The notes under the pieces are model-generated. The model ran no database searches. It saw only the letters and a program-made list of their open reading frames with translations, and had not been told where the DNA came from. The translations under genes were made by a program, and so were the position numbers. A stretch of DNA of 64,000 nt, taken from positions 69,501 through 133,500 of the forward strand of contig NC_009400.2 of assembly GCF_000002875.2 (NCBI RefSeq). Direction: 5' to 3'. The stretch is from Leishmania infantum JPCM5. Taxonomy: Eukaryota; Euglenozoa; Kinetoplastea; Trypanosomatida; Trypanosomatidae. Within the stretch, counting starts at the first letter, position 1; every line of letters starts with the position of its first letter. Below, in pieces: positions 9,262 to 20,010 of this stretch.

Positions 9262-10413
9262 TCAGTAGCGGTGAGAAATCAGCTCCTCTTCCGGCTCACA
9301 GGCGGCGCTCGATGCCGACGCCGCGGCACTGTCACCCGCAAGCACGCGATACACGGAAGAGAGCTCCCGCAAGGTGCTGCTGCTGTGCTCGTGGGTGGTG
9401 AAGACGATGCTGCTCGACAAGAATGCTCGCACCACCGTGACACCCCAACCTCGAAACAGCGCCTCCACTCCTCCGCTGCGGTACAAGCTAGCAAGCGTCC
9501 TCGTAAAGCCTTGCTGTCGCGCTGTCGGACAGACCTGCATTTTTGTCTTGGCCACGTCGGCCGGATAGGCGACGCTCCAGTAGCAGCACCCACTGATCCC
9601 GCCGGCGAGCATGGAGTGCCAAATCGGCGCAGCTTCGCCATCGCGCAGCGATGAGGCAAACTTCTGCGCCAGCCACTCCCGGCACTGCTCATAGGACACA
9701 AAATACGCCATGTTGCCGAGCACAGCACGCGTCACAGTGCCGGTCACCCCGGTGTAGAGACCACGCAAACCGTGCGTCGCCATCAGATGACGAGCGAGGC
9801 CGCGCGCCGTCGTATGGCGCCGCCTCCAGCACGGCCTGGCGCTCTCCATCTGCATGTTGCACTTGAGCATTTCTACCGGCGTCAAGATGAGTGACACGGC
9901 GAGACCCGCACACGCAGAGGCTTTCCAGTGCGCCGGCGAGCTCCACACAGACACATGCGGCTGCTGCTGGGGGTGCTCATGTTTGCCGTGCATGTGCTGA
10001 TGCCGATGGGATCGTGCCTTGTGATCACCCCGACACCCTGACAGTCTTGCCCGCTCTTGCTCCTGGCGCTGTAGCTGCTCCTTGCGCAGAAAGTGCTGCA
10101 GAGATACGTTGTAGACCGAGAAGACAACGGCGGTCTCGGCGCCCTGGGCTGCCAGCGGCACACTCAGGCCGCAGTAAAATGATCGAATACCGCCGCGCCG
10201 ATAGAGCTGGGAGGCGCACTGCCAGTACGTCGCCGGCGCGGCAGCGCTCAGGCTGGTCGCTGCCGTGACCGCCGTGGGACTGTAGCGGCAGGGCAACTTT
10301 GCGCACCTGCTCACTTGCATGCGCGTCTTTACGGTATCAAGCGGGTAGTCGAGGAGAACGCCGGTCATACCCGCCACGGTGCCCGCGGTGAGGTGGATGA
10401 TAGCGTCCGTCAT
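9262..10413 (-). CDS. Mitochondrial carrier (SLC25 family), second gene, with long matrix-loop insertion
   Basis: A second SLC25 carrier, 383 residues, starting at the ATG at 10413. The three signatures are PLDTVK (24-29), PVEMLK (179-184) and PADVAK (284-289); each repeat has its G-x-x-x-[FY]-x-G block: SFYCG, GLYTG and ALFRG. It is about 80 residues longer than typical carriers. The extra length lies in repeat 1 (about 38-62), in a His- and Gln-rich stretch after helix 2 (about 112-160) and in an acidic C-terminal tail. This shape recalls the S-adenosylmethionine/mitoferrin-like group, but the substrate is not determined. It is not a recent duplicate of the carrier at 4483: similarity is confined to family motifs. 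Confidence 0.88.
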   Translation of the reverse strand: MTDAIIHLTAGTVAGMTGVLLDYPLDTVKTRMQVSRCAKLPCRYSPTAVTAATSLSAAAPATYWQCASQLYRRGGIRSFYCGLSVPLAAQGAETAVVFSVYNVSLQHFLRKEQLQRQEQERARLSGCRGDHKARSHRHQHMHGKHEHPQQQPHVSVWSSPAHWKASACAGLAVSLILTPVEMLKCNMQMESARPCWRRRHTTARGLARHLMATHGLRGLYTGVTGTVTRAVLGNMAYFVSYEQCREWLAQKFASSLRDGEAAPIWHSMLAGGISGCCYWSVAYPADVAKTKMQVCPTARQQGFTRTLASLYRSGGVEALFRGWGVTVVRAFLSSSIVFTTHEHSSSTLRELSSVYRVLAGDSAAASASSAACEPEEELISHRY

Positions 10414-11553
10414 ATGCAGCCTTGAGCGGCACTACGCCTCGTTTCGCCTTTCTTCCATGCCCTTCCGTAATGCTTGTCTTACGCGGCACCACGGCCTGCT
10501 TCGTCGGCGGATCGCTGTGGCAGTTGTTCCGCAGCACAACGCTTGCTTAGATGTAGTGGTGTGTAGCGAGCGCACATGTACTCGTGCGGCCAGTGCTCGT
10601 TGTGTATCTACACATCGATATCGGTGTGGAAGGCGAGAGCAGCGCAATCAGTTCTGTGTCCGCGCAGAGGAACACGAAGACACACACGCGCGCCGCACAC
10701 CCTCGGCAGAGAGATCGTCTTTGACGTGGTCGTGAACTTACGCCGGGTCGAGGAGGACAGTGGCACGCAAACCTTTCATGTGGTCCGTCAGTGGGTCCCG
10801 TAATGGATGGCACGTGAGCAGAGAGATGGGGTGAGAGACGTCAATGCCTGGCTTCCATGTGAGGGTAGGCACGAGGTGAGCAGCTGCAGATGTCCGTGAA
10901 AGCGGGTACGGTGGCAGAATGCTGACTACTGAAACCAGCGCCGAGCAGAATTACCACCGACCATACGAGCGCGTACGCGCGTGCAGGGAGGTGGAGAGAG
11001 GGGGCGCGGCAAGTTTGCGCGCATGCGGCATGCACAGGTAAGCATGGAAAAGAGAAGTAGGCAGGATTGTGAAAAGGCTTGAAATGGTGTGATGGGGGCG
11101 CGCCTGGTGCACCATTGCGGCCAGCAAAACTGCGAACTAAGAAGAGGGGTGGGAAGGAGAGGCACGGAGATGGGCATCGCACTGGTACGCTCCCGTCCCG
11201 CAGCCCCAGCCCGCCTCCTCGCTTCGCCTACCTCGTCTTAGATTTTGCGAGTGCGTGTGCGTCCGCCGCCTCCCTCCCACTTTTCGCACGATCTCGCCAA
11301 CAAAACAGTTCGTCTCCCACATCCTCATAACTTCCTGTGGAGGGCGTCGCGTGCGCTCTGCGACGCAAAAGGCGCTTCGCATGATCACTAATTAGCAAGC
11401 CGACCAAATCCAGCGGAACTGATCAGTCGAGTCGCATGCGCACTCCTCACGCATGACGGCGCAGCATCTAAGTACCAAAAAGCTCGCAATTCTCTCCGTG
11501 CTCGTCTGAGGGCGGCCTATATGATGTGCCGCCGTCGCACACACGCGCCCATA
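10414..11553. other. Spacer
   Basis: Spacer between the small protein gene at 11554 and the carrier at 9262. I see no gene, and no clear polypyrimidine tract just upstream of the carrier ATG. It is mixed GC-rich sequence. Confidence 0.5.
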
Positions 11554-11949
11554 CTACGCGTGCGATCGCTTACGCTTTCGCGGCGCACCCCCGTTTACAT
11601 TAGCATCGTCGCCGTCCCCCTCGCTCCACTCGCTGGAGTTGATGCGGACACTGCCACTATCAAGCGTGCCGGCGGAACGCTCCTCTTCAACAGGGTCGTC
11701 GACGGACCACCGCGCATCATCCTCACCGAAGAGTGCATAGCACTCCTGCTGCGCGCCGGTGATGAAGTCGAGCAGATCGGTATACGCCCCCACCTGCTTA
11801 TTCGTAGCGACGATCTCACAGTCTTCGAAGGAGCTCGCAGCGTACAGGTGCGGCTGGTGTCTCAGCTTCTCTGTGTGCGCGGCGGCGTCGTAGCGGAGCA
11901 GTGTCTTTGGTGGATAAAGGTGCACCACCTGCAGCAGTGCATGCTCCAT
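11554..11949 (-). CDS. Small acidic protein of unknown function with basic C-terminus
   Basis: I do not recognise this family. The predicted product is 131 residues. Residues 1-75 look like a folded helical unit (MEHALLQVVHLYPP... through AYTDLLDFITGAQQECYALFG). Residues 76-120 are acidic and Ser/Asn-rich, and the end PRKRKRSHA resembles a monopartite nuclear localisation signal. The open frame continues 300 codons upstream, but that part is low-complexity Ser/Arg/His-rich sequence and reads through a TG array, so I take the ATG at 11949 as the start. The only in-frame ATG after 12000 that could compete lies in that junk. Non-random composition and position in the gene array are the support; it could still be spurious. 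Confidence 0.5.
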   Translation of the reverse strand: MEHALLQVVHLYPPKTLLRYDAAAHTEKLRHQPHLYAASSFEDCEIVATNKQVGAYTDLLDFITGAQQECYALFGEDDARWSVDDPVEEERSAGTLDSGSVRINSSEWSEGDGDDANVNGGAPRKRKRSHA

Positions 11950-13385
11950 CGGTGCCGCCAGGGGAGGAAGGGACGGAGGGCCCCTCCGTATAATTCCCTG
12001 AGAGATCGAGAAAGGGATTCGGGAAGGAGAGGGCGAAGGGCTTGCCGTGGCCAGTTGCCCGCGTTGTTGCAGACAACGGCAACGTGCACAGGCGATCCAG
12101 AACTTGCAAGAATACACGTCGACGTGCGTCTGTGTGCGGAGGTACGTGCGCGTGGATCGTCGGTGGTGGTTCGTGTTCGTGTGTGTGTGTGTGTGTATAT
12201 GTGTGTAGCGAGGGAGAGGGACGGACGGAAGCAGCTTGTGGAGGTGGGACACGATGGTGGCAGAAAACAAGAAACGCAAAACCCTGTCACCAGATGAAGC
12301 GCTGTACGTTTCCCTTGCGGGAAGGGGAACGGTGGGTGGCGAGTCTTCACTGACGCGCACAAACAGAGGCAGAACGGCGCGCCCGTGTGCGCGCTCGAGC
12401 ACCTGCATCGGGAACGCTCGCCCATCATGGCTGGCATGTGAGAAAAGATACATCAAGCACGGCGAGAGACAACGAAGAAAGACGAAGAGCGCAGCGCCGG
12501 GGGAAGGCAAGTGAACTAGGCACCGGCTGCTCTCACCTTGCTGCTGAAACATTGCCGGCAAGAGCGCCGCTCCTGTGTCACCTCCTGCTCTCTCGGTATG
12601 TGGCACAAGTGCGTCGCTGAAAACGCCGTTGCGTATCCGACTCTGTGCAACACCCCTCTCACCCCCTCTCTCGCTCGCTCGCTCTCGAGATCTCTTGAGC
12701 AACGAAATATTGCCGCATTCTTTTATTTCCGCTTCCCTTTCGCTGTGTTCAAGGACGGGACTTGGTCTGTGCGCAGACGGCGGAGTTTTTACGGTGCGGG
12801 TCGCGGGTAGACAGAGCGAACGGGAAGCGATCCAGGCAAAAAGAAACACTTATAGTAGAAACAACAACAAAAAAAAAAACGAAGACGGAACAAAAACGAG
12901 CCAACGTGACGAAGGAAAGGACGGGGGGTGCGAGGGCGCACCGGCGATGATGTGGCACCACAACGGTGATGGGAGGGGGATGGAGGCCCTCTTGCACATG
13001 ATGGACAGCACACACACACACACATCGCCATCATCATCATAACCCAGTGCTCGCTCACACATTCACGCACACACGAGCCAGAGAGAAAAAGGAGGGAGGG
13101 GAGGGGAAGGCACACACACGCGCGCGCGCACACTCCAAAGCATAAAAGAAAAACGAAAAACGAAGATCAACTAAGGAAAGGTGAAGCACATACGCCGCAC
13201 AGGCACGAGGGAGGGGCCCAGACGCCGAGCACAGACAAGCTCTGGCTTTGGGTGAGACCATCAGACACGACCGCACGCCAACCTACGCCTCTTATGCGGC
13301 TCCTTATGCCGTTATGCGGGTAGGTGTGTATGTGCGTGTGTGGAAGTGGCATGGCTCCCGTACGCCCCCTCCTTCGTGCTCGCGC
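11950..13385. other. Spacer
   Basis: Spacer between PRL copy 1 and the small protein gene. It contains a GT array at 12179-12196, an (AC) array at 13009-13024 and an A-rich plus-strand run at 12868-12882. No gene is supported. Confidence 0.5.
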
Positions 13386-13913
13386 CTACATGATCACGCA
13401 GCCCCCACTCTGGTGACGACGCTTGTACTTGGTGATCCAGTGCATCTGTGTCTGATTGATGGCACCCCTGCGCTTCTCGCGGATCAGTGCGATGGCGTCT
13501 AGTGCAGATACGTTGCCGTACTCCACCAGCGCCAGCGCCACCAAGATTGGTGCGCGGCCCAGGCCCGCCACGCAGTGCACGCCGATGGTCGGCGGGGGCA
13601 CGGATGGGTCCTCCTGCTGACGCGCAAGCTCCGTGTCGAGCAGCTTCAGCCAGCTGTCAAGGACCGCGCGCGTCGGCGGCGCGCCGTCGTCGAATGGCCA
13701 GCTGTGGACCTCAATGCCCCTGCTCTTGACGAGGGTGGCGTCGTAGGTCGGGCCGCATACCCGCACCAAGTGCCGCACGCCGCGGTGCTGCAGCTCCTTG
13801 ATGTATGTCGGGAGGTTGCTTGGGGACGGCGCGTCGAGGATGAGAAAGTGAAAGAGCACCCTCGACGGCCTCTGCGGGTCGCAGCAGTCGATCAGCGTAG
13901 CGTTCACCTCCAT
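13386..13913 (-). CDS. PRL: PRL-type (PTP4A) prenylated protein tyrosine phosphatase, copy 1
   Basis: A 175-residue phosphatase of the PRL/PTP4A class, the normal length for the family. The active-site loop is H113-C114-V-A-G-L-G-R120, with C114 the nucleophile. The general-acid loop is WPFDDGAPP (72-80), with D75/D76. C53 matches the regulatory cysteine that forms a disulfide with the catalytic cysteine in animal PRLs. The protein ends in C172-V-I-M, a CAAX box expected to be farnesylated, preceded by basic residues (KYKRRHQ), so membrane attachment is likely. A second PRL lies at 20491, with an ELP3-type gene between them. Leishmania PRL proteins have been described as secreted and linked to survival in macrophages; that is literature knowledge, not seen here. 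Confidence 0.95.
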   Translation of the reverse strand: MEVNATLIDCCDPQRPSRVLFHFLILDAPSPSNLPTYIKELQHRGVRHLVRVCGPTYDATLVKSRGIEVHSWPFDDGAPPTRAVLDSWLKLLDTELARQQEDPSVPPPTIGVHCVAGLGRAPILVALALVEYGNVSALDAIALIREKRRGAINQTQMHWITKYKRRHQSGGCVIM

Positions 13914-13971
13914 GGCTGTAACGTCTTCCGGGGCGTGTGTGTGCGGCAGGGAAGGGGATCAGACCCTGAAG

Positions 13972-14030
13972 CTGAGATGGAAAAGGACGACGCCGAAGTG
14001 GAAGAGGATGCGCAGCGGGGCAGGAGCGCC
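13972..14030 (-). promoter_or_regulatory. Possible trans-splice acceptor for PRL copy 1
   Basis: The sense strand reads TCCTTTTCCATCTCAG, with AG at 13972-13973, giving a 5'UTR of about 58 bases. The tract is moderate and interrupted, so this is a weak call. Confidence 0.3.
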
Positions 14031-16318
14031 TCACAAGGTCCCGTTCTCTGTTTTTTTTTGTTGTTTCTTCGAAGTGAATGAGCCGTCTCGCTCTCTCGTC
14101 CACGAAAGCACGCGCGATGATGGCGTCCTTCGCTGGTACAACACGCTCGCTCACAAGCCAAAGACCTGTATCCTCGACGCGACTCTATCCACCACACGCA
14201 CACCGGTGCAACGAGCACACGAGAGCAGCAGAAAAGAGGGGCGCTACGGGGATGTTAACGAACACCACACAGACAGAGAGAGACGAAGTGGTGATGTGAA
14301 GAGACACACACAGGGCGAGCGGCGTACGAAGGGAGCGACACAGAAAAAAACGTTTGTGTGCGCGCAGGCAAGCGCACTGGAATGCAGCGGGCAACGACGA
14401 CGAGAAGTGTCCGGATGGCAACGCGCACAACGCAAGAGCACACTCGTTCAGCACACACCCACACAGGCCAAGAAAAGGTGGCTTACACCGGTGCGGCTCT
14501 GCTAGCCCCAAGGCAGATGCAACAACAGGAAAAAAAAACAAGTGAAGAAGGAGGGGTGCGGCGTGAGCTGCTGCAGGCAAGCACAATCAACGATGCAGGG
14601 CGTCTGTGTGCGCGAGCACGGACGATGAAGAAAGAGAGCGAAGAAATAACGAAGGGGGACAGTGCATTCGCAACTATATGTGTGTGTGTGTGTGTGTGTG
14701 TCGCTCAGTAATAAACTCCTTGATCGCTGCGTGCGCGCGTACAAGTCTGCGTCGCTTTCCTGGGAGCGCGGTTATGCTGCCGTGCCCTTTTCTGTCTTCG
14801 CCGATGGCACGGTGTTCACATATCACCAAGCAAACAGCAACAGCGACAACAATCTAAGCCGGTCGACAAGGTCACGCATGTACATACGTTCTAGCGGGCA
14901 GACACTTGCATGCGCACCCTCGCGCGCACTTCCCTTTTCAGGAATGGTCGATGCCAGCCAAGAACGAGTTTACGGAACTCACGCTCAGAGACAGAGGGAG
15001 AGACAGCCGGAAATCGCACATGCAGACCTACAGAATATGCGTGATACCATACCCGACGAGGGTTTACGGTGCCTTACAGCTAATTAACAGTACTCAAGGC
15101 ACTTCCCTACGCAGGTGTACGTCTTCAACGCTCACAGCGGCAGGCAGACAACGTTCCTCGTCACTCACGGCGGGGCCCTTTTCGTTAGGTTATTCTTATT
15201 GCCCTTCGCGCTTGCGTCACCTACAAGGGACTGGCTGCTGGCGTTCGTGCGAGTGTACACAGCTTGGCGCGTACGGTGCACGGTGCGCTCGCTCCCAGCG
15301 AAACGAAGGAGAAAGCTTCGTGCGCGGCACGACGTGGAGAGAAGCGAGAAGTGATGAGCCGCAGAAGAACCAAAAAAAAGAGATATTCGGCTCCGCTGCG
15401 TATTCTAGATCAATGTCGATGGATGCACGCGCGCACGTGTGTATGGGCGTGAGCTGGCGGGTATGTGCACAATGACGGAGACGTGCCTACGTGCGTGATG
15501 CGGGGTCGACGCGCAAGAGATAGGGGGTGGAACAGGCAAAACGCTCACTGTATATCGAGGCGGGAGGACGAGGGACGGAGGAAGTCGAAGCTGCAAGGCG
15601 AAAGGATGGCGGATTCTGGCGAGGCGACGGTGCCGCAAGTGTCAACGGTGGCGTCGATAAGCACGCATGTTCGCAGTGATTACGCGTATGTGGATGCGTG
15701 TGTGAGCGTTGATGTCCAGAAGTTCGCATGCAGGCAAGAGCAGTCCGGAGTCGGCGAGAGAGAGGAGGGAAAGAGGAGGGAAAAAGGGGGGTAGGTTTTT
15801 GAGGCAGTAGTGCGGCAACGGCAGCAAGAGCTGGGAGCCGACGGGGCCACGCTGCTGCCCGCGGCAACACTAGTCGCGCCGATACTTGCGTGCGAAAAAA
15901 AAAAGCAAACAATAATAACAACGATGGAGGGAGCAGATAGTCCGACGCGGACGTCCGCGCAAGTCGACTTCCAGGCCCTCTCTGCTTTGGACTCCACCCT
16001 CTCCAACAACGTGGCTTTGGTATATGCAGCATGCCCCATCAGGATCCGCGGGAGGAGCGCCACGGAAACGAGCGAAACCCCTCCTCAGCAGTGTACGTTA
16101 TGGATGCTCGGGTGGCGCTGCTGCCTTCCCATGTGCTGAAAATGTCTTCGTTGCTCTACTCGATTGGATTAAGCTTTAGGGTTCCTTTTCGTGCTATCAT
16201 CTAAACACTGCCAGGCGCATGTGCACCTCACCCCCCCCCTGCCGCTGCAGCCCTTCACCACCCCGCCGCGCGCTGCACGAAAAGCCGGCGGCAAAGGACC
16301 GCGGAAGAGTCGTGCGAT
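14031..16318. other. 2.3 kb spacer, ELP3 3'UTR region
   Basis: No gene supported. It probably holds the long 3'UTR of the ELP3-type gene. A TG array is at 14679-14701 and a plus-strand A-run is near 15895-15903. The minus-strand frame at 15487-16032 is Arg/Ser/Pro-rich with no domain. Confidence 0.5.
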
Positions 16319-18634
16319 TTACAGAGTGCGCGCCGCTGCTTCAGCACGTCCCTCCGCGTCGCTCCGCTGCGGCCACTCGGTTTCCTCCTCGCGGCACCGT
16401 TTTCGCGCTGACCACCACTGCGCAACGCTGGTGCGCAGCTGGCCGTACCATGCAACCGCCTGCGTCCGCACTGCAGCGAGTGTGGCTACGCCGAGGGACG
16501 GTGCCCCACCCGGTATCGGTGAGACTGATGTCGTGCGATTTGCCGCCACCCGCCGCAGCAACGCCTCATCGCGCTCAAGAGAAAATTCGAGCGGTTCAGC
16601 CTTGGGGTCGGTTGTCGGCGCGCCAGTCAACGCATCGCCCATGTCAAGGTTCTTCACGAGAAAGCCGCCACGGTGGGCGGCCAGGAGTCGGTAGCCACGG
16701 CGCTTGTAATACCCGCGGACGCCTACGCCGCTGATGACGGCGATTTGGCTGTACCCTTCCTCCCTGGCGATCGCCTCGGCTCGGTGAAGAAGGCGCTGGC
16801 CAATGCCGCTGTGTTGGGCTGCGGGTGTACGCAAGCGGCCCGCCTCCTCCACGTAGGTGGGCAGGAGATTGCCGTACACGTGCAGCTCGCGAATCAGCGC
16901 GCACGGCAGGAGCTCCGCGAACGGTGTCTCCCAGTTGCGGATGTTCAGTCGCAGGCGCAGGAAGCCTAAGATGGTCGCGTCGTCCGTCGGCATCTCGACC
17001 GATAGAAACACCTCCGTCCCCTCGCTTGCCTCGTAGCGCCGCTCCTGCAGGGTGGCCGACTTCAGCTTCTCCGTGACTTCTTTGTCCCCCTTGATTTCAC
17101 GGCACCGGATGCAGCGGCATCGCCCCCCGCGCTCTCGCAACTTGTGGGCTAGCAGTTGGCGCAGGTTTGCCACCTCGACGCCAGCAAGGACGTAGTCCAC
17201 AGGAATGTCGCGTATGACGCGGTTGATGCGGATCCACGGGTGCACGCGCGCCTTCGCATAGAGCAGCACGTCGATCAAGTTCTCCAGGCCGTAGGGCGTG
17301 TACTTGCCGTCCTTGTACCACTGCTCAATTACAGAGAACGGCGTTGTTTGGCATGGGTAGATCTTCCACTGGTCCGCCTGAAGATACGGGGAGTCGAGTA
17401 CGTCATCGAACATGGCCTTATCGACGGCGGGGCTTGCCCCGGGCAAGTCAGGCATGAGATGGATGTCCACCTTGAAGCAGCTGTCCTTCAACAGCTTGAT
17501 GGCATTGGCGGTGTCCTCGCGGGTAGACTGGCGATTTACAAGGGTGAGAATGCCGTCGTCCGTGTGCTGCACGCCGAGCTGCACGCGAGTGCAGCCGAAC
17601 CGACGCAGCTCCACGAGCATCTCTGGGTTGATAGTGTCCGGCCGCGTCTCCAGCGTCACTCCAATGATCTTGCACTGCGCGGACTCGTTCAGCAGCTGCT
17701 CCTGGAGCAGGTCCAGCGGTGGCCGTCGCGGAGCGTGCGGGGGATCAAACATGGTGTTGGCCGCGTAGAAGAGGTCGCGGATGAAGCGCTCGCGATACGG
17801 GCGCGGGTAGCTCTCCCAGGTGCCGCCCAACACCAGCAGCTCGACTTTATCGGCGGGGTGGCCGATCGCCACGAGAGAGCGGACGCGCTCTTCGAACTGG
17901 CGGTACGGGTCAAACTCGAGGCGATTCGCCCGCCGCACGCCGGGCTCGTTCAGCAAGTAGCTGCGTGGCTGACCCGGCTCGTTGGGGCAGTAATAACAGT
18001 TCCACCCGCAGCTGAAGTTCTGCCCGTCCGGGTAAGCGGAAGTGAACACAGTAACGACCAGCACGCCGGACTGACTACGCGGAGCCTTGAACACGAGGTA
18101 GCGCTCCAGCACTGGACACACCACAGGCGTCTTCAGACTGGGGGACGGCAAAGTCCCAGACGCAGACGGGGCCGGCGGTGATACGGCGTCCTCCATGTCC
18201 GGGAGAACAGCAGCAGTGAGTGCACCAGAAGAGCCACAGTTCTCCTGGTGTGGCTGTGCAAGTACGTTGACGCCATTCGCCGCTGCCATAGACTCGCGCA
18301 GCAGGTGCTTGTACCCCGCGAGTAGCAGTGACTTCTTGAACACGCGACGGTACTTCCTTTGAAGTTGACGCTGAGCCTTCTCGATGTCTGTGTTGCACTG
18401 CGGGGCAGTCGCTACGATATCGCGCACAAATCGCGACGCCTCCTCCACATCCGCGTCGGAGAAGTCGTTTGGATCCGACTCCTGCAGAAGCCGCTCCAGC
18501 GTCGGCAGATTAGCCAACTTGTGCTCGATCCGGTTCCAGTCCACAGGCGACTGCGTCGCCGACGGTGCCTCGCCCTCCGTGTCGCTATCAGAGGACATGA
18601 CGGGCACACCCCAAGAGCAAGGAAAAGACGACAT
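16319..18634 (-). CDS. ELP3: ELP3-family radical SAM / GNAT acetyltransferase (divergent paralogue type)
   Basis: ELP3 is the catalytic Elongator subunit that modifies the wobble uridine of tRNAs. Numbered from the ATG at 18634 (771 residues), the radical SAM domain starts near 190 with cysteines C209-x3-C213-x2-C216 (CGWNCYYC). The LVLGGTWESYP block follows at about 267-277, then a metal-binding CRCIRCREI loop (506-514). The GNAT domain covers about 545-660, with HSGIGQRLLHRAE and VISGVGVRGYYKRRGYR (634-650). Standard eukaryotic ELP3 has a longer spacing between the first two cysteines and reads CRxxRTRE at the second motif, so this is a divergent form. Trypanosoma brucei has two ELP3 proteins, one (ELP3b) nucleolar and affecting rDNA transcription; this resembles such a second type. 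A C-terminal extension follows. An alternative ATG is at 18598. Confidence 0.9.
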   Translation of the reverse strand: MSSFPCSWGVPVMSSDSDTEGEAPSATQSPVDWNRIEHKLANLPTLERLLQESDPNDFSDADVEEASRFVRDIVATAPQCNTDIEKAQRQLQRKYRRVFKKSLLLAGYKHLLRESMAAANGVNVLAQPHQENCGSSGALTAAVLPDMEDAVSPPAPSASGTLPSPSLKTPVVCPVLERYLVFKAPRSQSGVLVVTVFTSAYPDGQNFSCGWNCYYCPNEPGQPRSYLLNEPGVRRANRLEFDPYRQFEERVRSLVAIGHPADKVELLVLGGTWESYPRPYRERFIRDLFYAANTMFDPPHAPRRPPLDLLQEQLLNESAQCKIIGVTLETRPDTINPEMLVELRRFGCTRVQLGVQHTDDGILTLVNRQSTREDTANAIKLLKDSCFKVDIHLMPDLPGASPAVDKAMFDDVLDSPYLQADQWKIYPCQTTPFSVIEQWYKDGKYTPYGLENLIDVLLYAKARVHPWIRINRVIRDIPVDYVLAGVEVANLRQLLAHKLRERGGRCRCIRCREIKGDKEVTEKLKSATLQERRYEASEGTEVFLSVEMPTDDATILGFLRLRLNIRNWETPFAELLPCALIRELHVYGNLLPTYVEEAGRLRTPAAQHSGIGQRLLHRAEAIAREEGYSQIAVISGVGVRGYYKRRGYRLLAAHRGGFLVKNLDMGDALTGAPTTDPKAEPLEFSLERDEALLRRVAANRTTSVSPIPGGAPSLGVATLAAVRTQAVAWYGQLRTSVAQWWSARKRCREEETEWPQRSDAEGRAEAAARTL

Positions 18635-18643
18635 AACGAACAA

Positions 18644-18660
18644 CTAAACAGGTGCAGGTG
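18644..18660 (-). promoter_or_regulatory. Possible trans-splice acceptor for ELP3-type gene
   Basis: The sense strand reads CACCTGCACCTGTTTAG, with AG at 18644-18645, nine bases before the ATG at 18634. It supports that ATG over the one at 18598, though the tract is short. Confidence 0.4.
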
Positions 18661-19557
18661 AGGGCAGTCTCTCCACTGACGAGTGCGCCCGAAACGGTGA
18701 ACGATGATCCTTGTCACTGCATCTAGAACGGCTTACCCACCCACAAATCTGTTCGCCGAAAGGCGCACAGCCCACGTATGTGACGAGCTCCGGTGGGAGA
18801 TGCTGCGTTGCTCGCGATACACGCCTGATCCGTGACACACGCATGAAGCGGAGGGAGACTTAAGACCAAAGAGAGCAAAACGGGTGAGGTGAATGAAGGG
18901 ATGTGCGCCACGCGACTACACGCCCTCGTGGCGACGCACCGGGAGTGCAGCATGGGAGCGATGGCAGACGAGGAGGAGGGTGCCACGCTCACCAGAAGGA
19001 AAGCCGACTGCTCGGCACAGAAATCCTGTGCGCCGAAATGCGCGTAGGCACCGAGACCGATGACCCAATCAGCAGCTATCCGCGTCCTTTGCCGCTGACT
19101 GGCATGTCGGCATCTGTGAGTCGGGCGAGGGAGGGGGTGGAGGTATCTCCTCAAGTGCCCATCGAAGCGCAGAGTTCGCGCTGGGTGATGAGAGAAGGCA
19201 GCGAGGAGAACAGAGGCTCAGTGCCGGCACCTCACGAGCTGCACCCCCCCCCTCCCTGCCTGATGCGGGCGCCGACGAAGTGCGATACGCCTTCGCGCGT
19301 GCGACAGACAACGCATCCTGTCATGGGGGCGCCCCGCCGCAGAGGTGGAACGCGCGACTTCGAGGGAGTCCTCCTTCTCGCTCTCCCTCGGCGCCATCTT
19401 GCATGCGCCTGCATACTTGCGAATTCTTTCGAAGACACCGGCGCTTCCGAGCAGACGAACATACGCTCACAAGCATCAGCCCAGAAACACCTGCACGCAC
19501 GGGTTAGAGGATCCCTCCCGCCAAAGCAACACAACGGCATAAGAGGTGGTTTCTGCT
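18661..19557. other. Spacer upstream of ELP3-type gene
   Basis: No gene supported. Mixed GC-rich sequence between the repeat copy C and the ELP3 start. Confidence 0.5.
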
Positions 19558-20010
19558 CTGCCCGTGCTGCGTCGCGCCCATCTAGCTGCCACGGCGGCAT
19601 GGCTCCAGCGCCACTCGGCCCCACACACACACAGAGGGCCTGTCACAGCCCCACACCCCCCCCCCACACACACACACCAGCAGTAGGCAGTGTGACGGCC
19701 GGGTGGGATACGCTCGAGGCGCATGGTGGCCTTGCACACCACATACAAATAGCACAACCGTGCTCACACTGTCGCCGGTCGCCGCGACGCACAACGCCAC
19801 CCGCGACCGGACAGCGGCAGCGACACCGCGCACGGGCCTCCCCCTCCCCCTCCCCGTACGCCGTCGCCACTTCACCCTGTCACCAAGAGAAGCGGTTCGG
19901 CACTGGCAGGGATATAGGAGGGAGGAGGGGCTGGCCTCTCCGCACACAGAGCGGGTGTGCTGAGCACTGTGATATCGCGCCCTTAGACACTCCCCCCCCT
20001 CGTCATCATC
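19558..20010 (-). repeat. Dispersed 3'UTR repeat, copy C (full)
   Basis: 453 bases nearly identical to 3947-4398; the central part also matches 1-175 with about one difference. It sits about 480 bases past the stop of PRL copy 2, so probably in that gene's 3'UTR. On the sense strand it begins GATGATGACGAGG and ends GCAGCACGGGCAG. Flanks are unrelated to those of copy B. Confidence 0.93.

Noticed and set aside
4483..10413. The two mitochondrial carriers as a recent tandem duplication
   Set aside because: They share only family signatures; loops and lengths differ strongly.
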